DNA from: an uncultured bacterium | GTDB lineage: Bacteria > Bacillota > Clostridia > Lachnospirales > Lachnospiraceae | Assembly (NCBI GenBank): GCA_905215625.1 | Contig: CAJMQQ010000032.1 | Span: 1 to 31,555, forward strand | Reading direction: 5' to 3' | DNA length: 31,555 nt | Shown: positions 16,620 to 23,882 of the stretch, one piece after another | Layout of the letters: every line of letters starts with the position of its first letter | Position numbering within the stretch: the first letter of the stretch is position 1 | Translations under genes and position numbers: made by a program | The notes under the pieces: generated by a model | What the model was told of the DNA's origin: nothing | The model's database searches: none | Seen by the model: only the letters and a program-made list of their open reading frames with translations

Positions 16620-16626
16620 CTACCAG

Positions 16627-16652
16627 AAAGCGGCGGCATAGTTCGCCGCTTT
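16627..16652 (+). terminator. Terminator after pheT
   Basis: Arms AAAGCGGCG (16627-16635) and CGCCGCTTT (16644-16652) with an 8-base loop, followed by TGGTTTAG, a short interrupted U-tract. Confidence 0.78.
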
Positions 16653-16688
16653 TGGTTTAGCTTATAGGGAAAATAGAGGAGGAGTTTT

Positions 16689-17519
16689 ATGTTTGCAGAT
16701 TACCATGTACATACAGAATTTAGTGATGATTCCATTTATCCAATGGAATGCGTAGTCAAAGATGCTGTTGGATTACAGATGGATGAAATTTGCATTACCG
16801 ATCATGTAGATTATGGAGTAAAGGACGACTGGGATAGTGGGAACGAGATTTTATACCGGAATGGAGAACCTTTAGCCAATGTAGATTACCCTCGCTATAT
16901 GGAGGAAATAAGCCGCATCCGGAAGCAGTATCAGGAGAAAATTGTGATTAAAACAGGTATGGAATTTGGTGTACAGACGCATACGATACCGAAGTTTCAG
17001 GAATTATTTGACCGTTATCCCTTTGATTTTATTATTTTATCCATTCATCAGGTGGAGGATAAAGAGTTTTGGACCCAGGAGTTTCAAAAAGGAAGAACTC
17101 AGAATGAGTACCAAAAACGATATTATGAAGAAATGCTGAGGGTAGTCCAAAATTATAAAAGCTACAGCGTTTTGGGTCATATGGATTTAATCAAGCGCTA
17201 TGACAAGGCAGGAGAATATCCATTTGAAAAAGTGAAACCCCTGATTGCCGAAATTTTAAAGATTGTAATTGCAGATGGAAAAGGAATTGAAATCAATACT
17301 TCTTCCCATAGGTACGGGTTAAAGGATTCTATGCCATCTGCAGAGTTATTAAAGCTGTACCGGGATTTAGGCGGAACCATTATTACCATTGGCAGTGACA
17401 GCCACAAACCGGAACATTTGGGAAGGTATATTCAGGAGGCAAAGGAGCAGTTAAAAGAATTAGGATTTCGTTCTTTCTGTACATATAATAAGATGGAACC
17501 GGAGTTTCATAGTCTGTAA
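16689..17519 (+). CDS. hisK: Histidinol-phosphatase, PHP family
   Basis: A 276-residue protein of the PHP superfamily. The metal-site motifs appear in the expected order: DYHVHTEFSDDS (4-15), ITDHVDYG (36-43), GMEFG, LSIHQVED, GHMDLIKRYD and IGSDSHKPEHLG near the C-terminus. This fits the HisK/HisJ-type histidinol-phosphatases of Firmicutes, which dephosphorylate L-histidinol phosphate in the penultimate step of histidine synthesis using a trinuclear metal centre. No other his gene is adjacent, which is common for this enzyme, so another phosphoester substrate cannot be excluded. The ribosome site GAGGAGG lies about 7 bases before the ATG. Confidence 0.85.
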   Translation: MFADYHVHTEFSDDSIYPMECVVKDAVGLQMDEICITDHVDYGVKDDWDSGNEILYRNGEPLANVDYPRYMEEISRIRKQYQEKIVIKTGMEFGVQTHTIPKFQELFDRYPFDFIILSIHQVEDKEFWTQEFQKGRTQNEYQKRYYEEMLRVVQNYKSYSVLGHMDLIKRYDKAGEYPFEKVKPLIAEILKIVIADGKGIEINTSSHRYGLKDSMPSAELLKLYRDLGGTIITIGSDSHKPEHLGRYIQEAKEQLKELGFRSFCTYNKMEPEFHSL

Positions 17520-17572
17520 CCTTTTAACTGAAAATACAGAAAAGAAGAGCTCATCAGGAGGAAATCGTTTCC

Positions 17573-18097
17573 ATGAATTATAAGATTATCAGAAGCAGCC
17601 GGAAAACCCTGGCCCTGGAGATTAGCCGGGACGGACTGGTAACAGTACGGGCTCCTTATAAGGTTTCCAGAGAAGAGATCCAGAACTTTGTAAAATCTAA
17701 AGAATCATGGATTTTCAAACATTTAAAGCGGATCGAGGAGATAAAAGCAGATCAGCCGGAACCATTATCCGCAGAGGAGATTGAAACACTGGCACAAAAA
17801 GCCCTTCAGGTTCTTCCGGAAAAAGTGGAAAATTATGCACGGCTGATGGGGGTAACCTATGGAAGAATTACCATCCGGAACCAGAAGACCCGCTGGGGGA
17901 GCTGCAGCAGCAAAGGAAATTTGAATTTTAACTGTCAGCTGATGCGTCTGCCGGAAGAACTGCAGGATTATGTGGTGGTACATGAGTTGTGTCACCGGAA
18001 AGAGATGAATCATTCCCCCAATTTTTGGAATGAAGTGAAAAACATATTGCCGGATTACCAGGAGAGACGGGAACGTTTAAAGCAGGTGCGCTGCTGA
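17573..18097 (+). CDS. YgjP-like (M48-type) zinc metallopeptidase
   Basis: A 174-residue cytoplasmic protein. The signature is VVHELCHRKEMNHSPNFW (about residues 137-154): HExxH binds zinc with its two His and carries the catalytic Glu, and the following NHSPxFW is the hallmark of the YgjP/WLM-like DUF45 family. Upstream RWGSCSSKGNLNFN is also conserved in that family. Its physiological substrate is not established as far as I know. AGGAGG lies 11 bases before the ATG, a long but usable spacing. Its stop is 11 bases from the stop of the convergent lysR-type gene, with no terminator between them, so the two transcripts probably overlap. Confidence 0.87.
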   Translation: MNYKIIRSSRKTLALEISRDGLVTVRAPYKVSREEIQNFVKSKESWIFKHLKRIEEIKADQPEPLSAEEIETLAQKALQVLPEKVENYARLMGVTYGRITIRNQKTRWGSCSSKGNLNFNCQLMRLPEELQDYVVVHELCHRKEMNHSPNFWNEVKNILPDYQERRERLKQVRC

Positions 18098-18108
18098 CAG
18101 AAGTGGAT

Positions 18109-19014
18109 TTAAAACTGGGCAGATGGGGTATCTGCCAGCTGTTCACAGCAAAAATGATAGAAATTTACGGCTGCCTGGGAGTTCCACCGGTATTTTGGTA
18201 TAGACAGATAAGCGTACCTCTGGGGATTGGGCTGGGAAATACGCAGCAGTGTCAGGTTCAGGGTATGAAGAAATGGGTGTTCCGGAAGAATGGCGATGCC
18301 AAATCCGGCAGCAGCCAGTCCTGCCGCCACAAAATCTTCTTCGGTTTCATAGCTGATTTGAGGGAAAGCCCCAATCTGGTAAAACAGTTCGTCTATCGCG
18401 GGACGTAGTCCGGACTGCTGTGAAAGAAAAATATGGGGAAACTCCAATGTCTGGCGAAGCTCTATACAGCCGGATACAGCCAAGGGATGGTTGGGGGAAA
18501 CGGCTGCAACAAACGGGGATTGATAAAATTCAAAGGATTCAAATTGCTCTCTGCTGCCTGGCTGGGAGGTAAATACCAGGTCATAACGGCCTTCAAGGGT
18601 TTGTTCCAATAAAACGCTGCTGAAACTGCTTCCCGTATGAAGCTGGAAGGTCACATTCTGCCCTTGGGGAGTTTTCTGAAAGTCACGCATGAAGGCCGGG
18701 ATCATGCTGGTTCCAAGATTCCGGATACAGCCAAGCACAAGAAGGCCGCCTCCGTTCTTGGTTTCCTGGAGAGAACGGATACTGTGATCTAGGTGTTCCA
18801 GAGAGTACGAAACAGAGTCCAGAAATGTTTTTCCATAACGGGTCAGACGGATATTTCGTCCAGTCTTTTCAAACAGGGGAACCCCTAGTTCGCCCTCAAG
18901 CTGGGCAATGGCATGGCTGAGATTGGGTTGTGTGATATGCAGAAGTTCTGCAGCCTTTCCATAGTGTTCCAGCCGGGCAACGGTTTCAAAATATCGCAGA
19001 TGATCCAGATTCAT
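18109..19014 (-). CDS. LysR family transcriptional regulator
   Basis: A 301-residue LysR-type regulator. The winged helix-turn-helix occupies the N-terminus (LRYFETVARLEHYGKAAELLHITQPNLSHAIAQLEGELGVPLFEKTGRNIRLTRYGKTFL), and residues about 90-295 form the periplasmic-binding-protein-like effector domain. I start it at MNLDHLRYF (ATG at 19012-19014), where GGAGGT lies 8 bases upstream; the longer frame to 19059 has no ribosome site. It is divergent from the dehydrogenase-transporter operon, the classic LysR arrangement, and dyads in the shared promoter support direct control. The effector is likely the substrate or product of that operon. Confidence 0.93.
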   Translation of the reverse strand: MNLDHLRYFETVARLEHYGKAAELLHITQPNLSHAIAQLEGELGVPLFEKTGRNIRLTRYGKTFLDSVSYSLEHLDHSIRSLQETKNGGGLLVLGCIRNLGTSMIPAFMRDFQKTPQGQNVTFQLHTGSSFSSVLLEQTLEGRYDLVFTSQPGSREQFESFEFYQSPFVAAVSPNHPLAVSGCIELRQTLEFPHIFLSQQSGLRPAIDELFYQIGAFPQISYETEEDFVAAGLAAAGFGIAILPEHPFLHTLNLTLLRISQPNPQRYAYLSIPKYRWNSQAAVNFYHFCCEQLADTPSAQF

Positions 19015-19080
19015 ATCTAGTAACCTCCATTCTCTTATTTCATTCTTAGTATACACCAAATCGTTTAGGAAAAAAACAGA

Positions 19081-19137
19081 TTCATTAATATAATTTATGG
19101 ATTTGATAAAAATATTTCAATAGTATTTATGAATTGA
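19081..19137. promoter_or_regulatory. Two LysR-type N11 dyads in the divergent promoter
   Basis: CAT-N11-ATG (19083-19099, with flanking TTC/GGA near-symmetry) is centred at about 19091, and TCAAT-N11-ATTGA (19117-19137) at about 19127. With transcription of the dehydrogenase gene predicted near 19156 they centre at about -65 and -29, which matches the recognition and activation sites of LysR regulators (T-N11-A half-site geometry). Confidence 0.6.
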
Positions 19138-19143
19138 GATTAC

Positions 19144-19149
19144 TATAAT
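19144..19149 (+). promoter_or_regulatory. -10 element of the SDR-MFS operon
   Basis: Perfect TATAAT 48 bases before the start codon. The -35 position (TAGTAT, 19121-19126) is poor and lies inside the proximal dyad, as expected of a LysR-activated promoter. Confidence 0.62.
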
Positions 19150-19196
19150 GGACGTATCAAGATTGTTATAAAACTAACAATTAGGAGGTACGAAAG

Positions 19197-19973
19197 ATGG
19201 AAAGAAAAGTAGTCTTGATTACGGGAGGTGCTATGGGACAGGGACGTTCCCATGCGCTGAAATTCGCAGAAAATGGTTTTGACGTAGTTCTGGCAGATAT
19301 GCAGGAACCGGATGGAGAGGTATTTTCTGCAACAATTAAGGAAATTGAGGCATTGGGTGCAAAGGCATTAGCAGTCCGCTGTAATATTACCAGCGATAGT
19401 GATATGAAGCATCTGTTTGAAACTGCGTGGGAAACTTTTGGACGTCTGGATGTAGTGGTAGCTAATGCAGGAGTCATTAACTTTGGTTATACCTGGGAAT
19501 TAACAGATGAACAGGTACAGAAGGTCATTGATATTGATTTAATTGGTACCTGGCGTACAGATAAATATGCTGCACAGTATATGTTAAAGCAGGGATTTGG
19601 CCGTATTATTAACATTGCATCAACTTCCGGAATGTATGGAACACCACAGTTAGCTACTTACTGTATGGCAAAATGGGGAGTCAGGGGGCTGACAAAAACA
19701 CTGGCTCAGGAATTAAAGGGAACAGGCATTGTAGTGAATACCATTTGCCCGACCAAGGTAAAAACGCCTATGTGCGAGACAGACAGCTATGTCCAGTTTA
19801 TCAATGATCTGACAGGCAGACAGTTCAAAGACTGGAAAGAAATGTATGACAACGTTCCGTTCCTGGATGTAGAAGATATTTCTGACATGGTTTACTGGCT
19901 TGGGACCAGCAGATCAGCAGGAAAATTCTCCGGACGTGACCTAGGACTGGATCTGGGCACGCTGCAGCAGTAA
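19197..19973 (+). CDS. Short-chain dehydrogenase/reductase with GQGRSHA cofactor loop
   Basis: A 258-residue classical SDR. The Rossmann loop is TGGAMGQGRSHA (9-20), Asp34 at the end of beta-2 predicts NAD(H) preference, NAG(V) is at 90-93, and Ser142, Tyr155 and Lys159 (YCMAK) form the catalytic triad. The GQGRSHA variant is best known from the carveol-dehydrogenase/mycofactocin-associated SDR group, but no mycofactocin genes are present here. It should oxidise or reduce an alcohol/ketone of unknown identity. TAGGAGG lies 8 bases before the ATG. It is the first gene of an operon with an OFA-type transporter (15-base gap), so the substrate or product is probably moved by that carrier. Confidence 0.88.
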   Translation: MERKVVLITGGAMGQGRSHALKFAENGFDVVLADMQEPDGEVFSATIKEIEALGAKALAVRCNITSDSDMKHLFETAWETFGRLDVVVANAGVINFGYTWELTDEQVQKVIDIDLIGTWRTDKYAAQYMLKQGFGRIINIASTSGMYGTPQLATYCMAKWGVRGLTKTLAQELKGTGIVVNTICPTKVKTPMCETDSYVQFINDLTGRQFKDWKEMYDNVPFLDVEDISDMVYWLGTSRSAGKFSGRDLGLDLGTLQQ

Positions 19974-19988
19974 GAGGAGGAAACGACA

Positions 19989-21212
19989 ATGAAAATTACA
20001 AAAGCGACCAGATGGCGTGTATTTGCAGGTGTCTGGATACAGAGCCTGTTTACGTCTGCTACCGCGTTTTTCAGTTTGTTTGCACTGCCTTTAACCACCC
20101 AGTTTGGATGGAGCAGTTCGGAATTCAGTATGGCATATACGATTTATATGTTCGTGTATTGCGCGGTTGGATTTGCTGGCGGCCTGCTGGCAGAAAAGCT
20201 TCAGCCGAGAGTTGCCATCTATCTGGGACTGGCATTTTTCGCTGCCGGATGGTTCCTGACAGGATGTGCGTCTTCCATTCCTCAGTTGTATCTGTTTTAT
20301 GGAATTCTTGCCGGAGCCGGAGCAGGAACAATTTATCCTGCTTGTCTTCCAACTGCTTTGAAATGGTTCCCGGATAAGAGCGGTTCTATTTCCGGACTGG
20401 TTCAGGCAGGGGCGTCCTGCGGCCCTTTTATTATGTCTCCGATAGCCCAGTGGCTGATTGATACGTATGGCGCTCAGTCGGCCTGCAAGATTTTAGCAGT
20501 TATTTTCCTGATTGGAGTAGGCGCTGTGGCATGGATGATTGTTCCGTGTCCGGAAGGATGGATTCCAGAGGGATGGACGCCTACGGTTTCCCAGTCGAAA
20601 GAACTGAAGGTACGTAATTACAATATACCGGAGATGGTAAAGACTCCTATTTTCTGGGTACTGCTTCTGATGTTTATCTTTGCAAATGCAGCAGGAACGA
20701 TGATGGTAAGCGCGACTTCCCCGATTGCACAGAATCAGATTGGACAGTCCGCCATGATGGCAGCCATGTGCGTCAGCATTATGACGCTGGCAAATATGTG
20801 CGGCAGAATTGGGTTTGGATTTATTTATGATAAGCTGAAAGGCTGGAACTCTCTGCTTCTTGTTCTGGCTATCAATGGCGTGTCCATGTGTATGCTGACA
20901 ATGGCCCAATCCCTTCCATACTTTATTTTATGTATCTGTCTGGTAGGATTTTCATTTGGAGGCCTTTTAGTCGTATTTGCTCCTATGGTAAAGACTATTT
21001 TTGGTTCCCGTTATTATAACCGGAATTATGGCCTGATTTTTATTGGATACGGCATCGGCGCTTTCGTGGGACCGAAGATTAGCGCCAGCTTTTATGATTC
21101 GACGGGATCTTATGTAGCTGGTTACATCGGATCGGCAGTATTGGCGGCAGCAGCCATTGTTCTGGTGTTCCTTGCAAGAAAGATGGCAGAACGGATGCAG
21201 TCTGAAAAATAG
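19989..21212 (+). CDS. MFS transporter, OFA (oxalate/formate antiporter-like) family
   Basis: A 407-residue membrane protein with about 12 predicted transmembrane helices in two sets of six and a central cytoplasmic loop (residues about 195-215). GWSSSEFSMAYTIYM, GAGAGTIYP, KWFPDKSGSISGLVQAG and the second-half G(Y)GIGAFVGPKISAS are characteristic of the OFA family, whose members exchange or take up small carboxylates. Its link with the SDR suggests a hydroxy- or keto-acid-type substrate, but other hydrophobic alcohols are possible. GAGGAGG is well placed before the ATG. The operon ends at the 40-bp terminator repeat. Confidence 0.87.
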   Translation: MKITKATRWRVFAGVWIQSLFTSATAFFSLFALPLTTQFGWSSSEFSMAYTIYMFVYCAVGFAGGLLAEKLQPRVAIYLGLAFFAAGWFLTGCASSIPQLYLFYGILAGAGAGTIYPACLPTALKWFPDKSGSISGLVQAGASCGPFIMSPIAQWLIDTYGAQSACKILAVIFLIGVGAVAWMIVPCPEGWIPEGWTPTVSQSKELKVRNYNIPEMVKTPIFWVLLLMFIFANAAGTMMVSATSPIAQNQIGQSAMMAAMCVSIMTLANMCGRIGFGFIYDKLKGWNSLLLVLAINGVSMCMLTMAQSLPYFILCICLVGFSFGGLLVVFAPMVKTIFGSRYYNRNYGLIFIGYGIGAFVGPKISASFYDSTGSYVAGYIGSAVLAAAAIVLVFLARKMAERMQSEK

Positions 21213-21230
21213 TTAAAAGAATATCAATTA

Positions 21231-21273
21231 GAAAAGAGTGAATTCACGAAACATGGATTCATTCTTTTTTTTT
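21231..21273 (+). terminator. Terminator, copy 1 of a 40-bp exact repeat
   Basis: Arms AAAAGAGTGAATTCA and TGGATTCATTCTTTT pair through G:U wobbles around the loop CGAAACA and run into nine T residues: a strong intrinsic terminator after the MFS gene. Bases 21231-21270 are identical to 27339-27378. AATATCAA (21220-21227) just upstream is also repeated before the second copy. Confidence 0.92.
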
Positions 21274-21404
21274 AATGGAACTATTTGTGAAAAAGTGACG
21301 AATAATAGGGAAAACAGGAGAAAAAGCAAGCTTATAACTGGATGGCAAGCGGCACTTCCAGGAAGTCGATTGGTAAAAATTAATAAAATAAATCGTAAAA
21401 CTAC

Positions 21405-21433
21405 TTGAATTAATGATAAAAGTGTGGTATATT
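21405..21433 (+). promoter_or_regulatory. Promoter of the sugar ABC transporter operon
   Basis: -35 TTGAAT (21405-21410), 17-base spacer, -10 TATATT (21428-21433) preceded by TGG (extended -10). Transcription should begin near 21440. Confidence 0.75.
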
Positions 21434-21447
21434 GGTCTCATCAAATT

Positions 21448-21471
21448 GGAAACGTTACCGATAACGTTGCC
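21448..21471. promoter_or_regulatory. Tandem LacI-type operators
   Basis: GGAAACGTTACC (21448-21459) and GATAACGTTGCC (21460-21471) are abutting near-palindromes, each centred on AACGTT with the central CpG typical of LacI/GalR-family sites; their centres are 12 bases apart. They start about 8 bases downstream of the predicted transcription start, where a bound repressor would block elongation or clearance. The LacI protein encoded at the end of the operon is the obvious ligand; the first site also resembles a CcpA cre box. Confidence 0.75.
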
Positions 21472-21563
21472 GGAATGAGAATGGGGATGCAGGATGTAAA
21501 CTGCAGACCTGCTGTTCCGGAGACGCCGAGGTAAAGAAGGTTCAAAGAAGGGACGGGTCTATT

Positions 21564-22970
21564 ATGAAATTAAAAAAATTAGCAGCAGTATCGTTGTCAG
21601 CAGCTATGGTAATGGGAGCAATGACCGGATGCGGAAGTTCTGAGCAGAGTGCACCGGCAGAGACATCTGCAGGTACAACCGAGGCATCGGAGGCGGAGAC
21701 CAAGGCTGAGGCAGAGACTACAAAAGAAGCTGAGGCAGCAGGGGAAGGCGCAGTTTATTATCTGAATTTTAAACCAGAACAGGCAGATCAGTGGGTAGAT
21801 TTGGCAGCGGCTTATACCGATGAGACCGGCGTACCAGTTACCGTAGTAACCGCAGCTTCCGGCACTTACGAGCAGACTTTAAAATCAGAGATGGCAAAGA
21901 GCAATGCGCCTACCTTATTCCAGGTAAATGGTCCGGTAGGTCTGGCATCCTGGAAGGATTACTGCTATGACTTAAAGGACAGCGCAGTTTATAAAGATTT
22001 ATCCAGCGATGATTTTGCACTGATTGATGAGTCTGGCGCAGTAAAAGGCGTGGCTTATGTAATTGAGACTTACGGCCTGATCTATAATAAAAAGATTTTA
22101 AACGACTACATTGCCATGGACGGAGCAGTAATTTCTTCCATAGACGAGATTAATAATTTTGAAACCTTAAAGGCAGTTGCAGAGGATCTGCAGGCAAAGA
22201 AAGATGACTTAGGCATTATGGGCGCATTTACTTCTGCTGGATTTGATGCTTCTTCTGACTGGAGATTTAAGACCCATCTGGCAAACCTTCCATTGTACTA
22301 TGAGTACCAGGCAGATGGAATTACTTCTACGGATGCAGTAAAGGGTACTTACTTAGATAACTATAAGCAGATTTTTGACTTGTATATCAACAATTCTACC
22401 TGTGAGCCGACTTTACTTTCCGGAAAGACCGGAGAAGACGCTTCTTCTGAATTTGCATTAGGTGAGGCAGTGTTCTACCAGAACGGAACCTGGGCTTATA
22501 ACGACATCAAAGACAATGAAGTTGCAGATGAAGATCTGGGAATGCTTCCAATCTACATTGGAGTAGAAGGCGAAGAAAAACAGGGATTGTGTACTGGATC
22601 TGAGAACTACTGGTGTGTAAACAGCAAAGCTTCTGAAGAAGACATCCAGGCAACCTTAGATTTCTTACAGTGGGTAGTAGAAAGCGAGACAGGACGGAAA
22701 GGTCTGGCTGATATGGGATTTGTAACTCCATTTACCACCTTTACAGAAGAATACTTACCAGAGAACCCATTAGTGGCAGCAGCAGATGAGGACGTAAAGA
22801 AAGGCAATACCGTTGTAACCTGGAACTTTACTACTATGCCGTCTGAAGAGTGGAAGAACCAGTTAGGAAGCGCCCTTCTGGAGTATGCTCAGGGTACAGG
22901 CGACTGGGCTGCAGTAGAAACTGCTTTTGTAGATGGATGGGCATCTGAATACCAGGCAGCAAACAACTAA
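21564..22970 (+). CDS. Sugar ABC transporter substrate-binding lipoprotein (CUT1 type)
   Basis: A 468-residue family-1 extracellular binding protein. The signal peptide ends in the lipobox MTGC with the lipidated Cys at residue 23. A low-complexity linker rich in Ala, Glu and Thr (about 24-58) precedes the bilobed domain, which includes YGLIYNKKIL, FYQNGTWAYNDI and TGSENYWCVNSKASEEDIQATLDFLQW, typical of carbohydrate binders of the MalE/MsmE type. The genes after it (two permeases, 4-alpha-glucanotransferase) suggest malto-oligosaccharides. A strong hairpin directly after the stop probably boosts its level over the permeases. Confidence 0.9.
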   Translation: MKLKKLAAVSLSAAMVMGAMTGCGSSEQSAPAETSAGTTEASEAETKAEAETTKEAEAAGEGAVYYLNFKPEQADQWVDLAAAYTDETGVPVTVVTAASGTYEQTLKSEMAKSNAPTLFQVNGPVGLASWKDYCYDLKDSAVYKDLSSDDFALIDESGAVKGVAYVIETYGLIYNKKILNDYIAMDGAVISSIDEINNFETLKAVAEDLQAKKDDLGIMGAFTSAGFDASSDWRFKTHLANLPLYYEYQADGITSTDAVKGTYLDNYKQIFDLYINNSTCEPTLLSGKTGEDASSEFALGEAVFYQNGTWAYNDIKDNEVADEDLGMLPIYIGVEGEEKQGLCTGSENYWCVNSKASEEDIQATLDFLQWVVESETGRKGLADMGFVTPFTTFTEEYLPENPLVAAADEDVKKGNTVVTWNFTTMPSEEWKNQLGSALLEYAQGTGDWAAVETAFVDGWASEYQAANN

Positions 22971-22983
22971 AACTACAGTTTTT

Positions 22984-23012
22984 ATGGGGTGGGTGCAAGT
23001 CACCCGCCCCAT
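22984..23012 (+). promoter_or_regulatory. Intercistronic hairpin after the binding-protein gene
   Basis: A 12-bp stem ATGGGGTGGGTG (22984-22995) and CACCCGCCCCAT (23001-23012) with one G:U pair and a 5-base loop. No U-tract follows. It is best read as an mRNA-stabilising or partial-termination structure that lets the binding protein be made in excess of the permeases. Confidence 0.72.
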
Positions 23013-23038
23013 TTGCTTTGCAGAAAAGAGGAATCTAT

Positions 23039-23881
23039 ATGGAAAAAGCGATTAAACGATATTTTCCGATTTTTGTATTGCCCACATTGCTGGCATTTAC
23101 AATGGGATTTATCGCTCCATTTTTGGTAGGAGTGTATTTATCATTCTGTAAATTTACTACGATCAATGATGCAGTATTCATCGGATTTTCAAATTATACG
23201 AAGATTTTTTCAGACGGAACCTTTGTACATTCCCTTTGGTATACGGCTTTATTTACCATTGTCAGCGTGATCTTGATTAACTTTTTTGCATTTGCCGCCG
23301 CGCTGCTTTTAACCAGAAAGATTCGTGGAACGAACCTGTTCCGGACCGTATTTTTTATGCCGAATTTAATTGGCGGAATTATTTTAGGTTATGTCTGGAA
23401 CCTGCTACTCAACGGTATTTTGCAGATTTTTGACAAGACCCTGACTTTTTCTGCTGTGTATGGATTCTGGGGACTGGTAATTTTAATGTGCTGGCAGCAG
23501 ATTGGTTATATGATGATTATTTATATTGCGGGAATCCAGAATATTCCGGGAGAATTAATCGAAGCAGCCAAGATTGACGGTGCAGATAAGTGGGCGCTGT
23601 TAAAAAATGTTACCATTCCAATGGTGATGCCGTCTATTACGGTATGTACCTTTCTGACCTTAACGAATGGCTTCAAGCTGTTTGACCAGAACCTGGCTCT
23701 TACCAATGGAGAACCGTCTAATATGTCGGAAATGCTGGCATTGAATATTTATAACACATTTTACGGCCGTACCGGATGGGAAGGCGTGGGACAGGCAAAA
23801 GCGGTTGTATTTTTCCTGCTGGTAGCAGTGATTGCCGTGGCCCAGAACAGGCTGACAAGAAGGAAGGAGGTCCAGCAGTAA
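23039..23881 (+). CDS. Sugar ABC transporter permease (MalF/UgpA type)
   Basis: A 280-residue inner-membrane protein with six predicted transmembrane helices. The EAA loop that contacts the ATPase is ELIEAAKIDGADKWALLKNVTIPMVMP. I start it at ATG 23039 (MEKAIKRYF), where AAGAGGA lies about 7 bases upstream; the in-frame TTG at 23018 would add seven residues and lacks a ribosome site. AAGGAGG inside its last codons serves the next gene, whose ATG is one base past this stop, so the two permeases are translationally coupled. Confidence 0.92.
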   Translation: MEKAIKRYFPIFVLPTLLAFTMGFIAPFLVGVYLSFCKFTTINDAVFIGFSNYTKIFSDGTFVHSLWYTALFTIVSVILINFFAFAAALLLTRKIRGTNLFRTVFFMPNLIGGIILGYVWNLLLNGILQIFDKTLTFSAVYGFWGLVILMCWQQIGYMMIIYIAGIQNIPGELIEAAKIDGADKWALLKNVTIPMVMPSITVCTFLTLTNGFKLFDQNLALTNGEPSNMSEMLALNIYNTFYGRTGWEGVGQAKAVVFFLLVAVIAVAQNRLTRRKEVQQ

Positions 23882-23882
23882 T

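Larger units (their letters stand above)
21213..21563 (+). other. Regulatory intergenic region before the sugar ABC operon
   Basis: This 351-base gap contains the repeated terminator, a perfect small inverted repeat ACTTCC-A-GGAAGT (21354-21366) about 40 bases upstream of the -35, a GCAAGC direct repeat (21326-21331, 21345-21350), the promoter, the tandem operators and a leader with a GCAGG/CCTGC hairpin (21489-21493/21508-21512). I see no gene in it. Confidence 0.7.
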
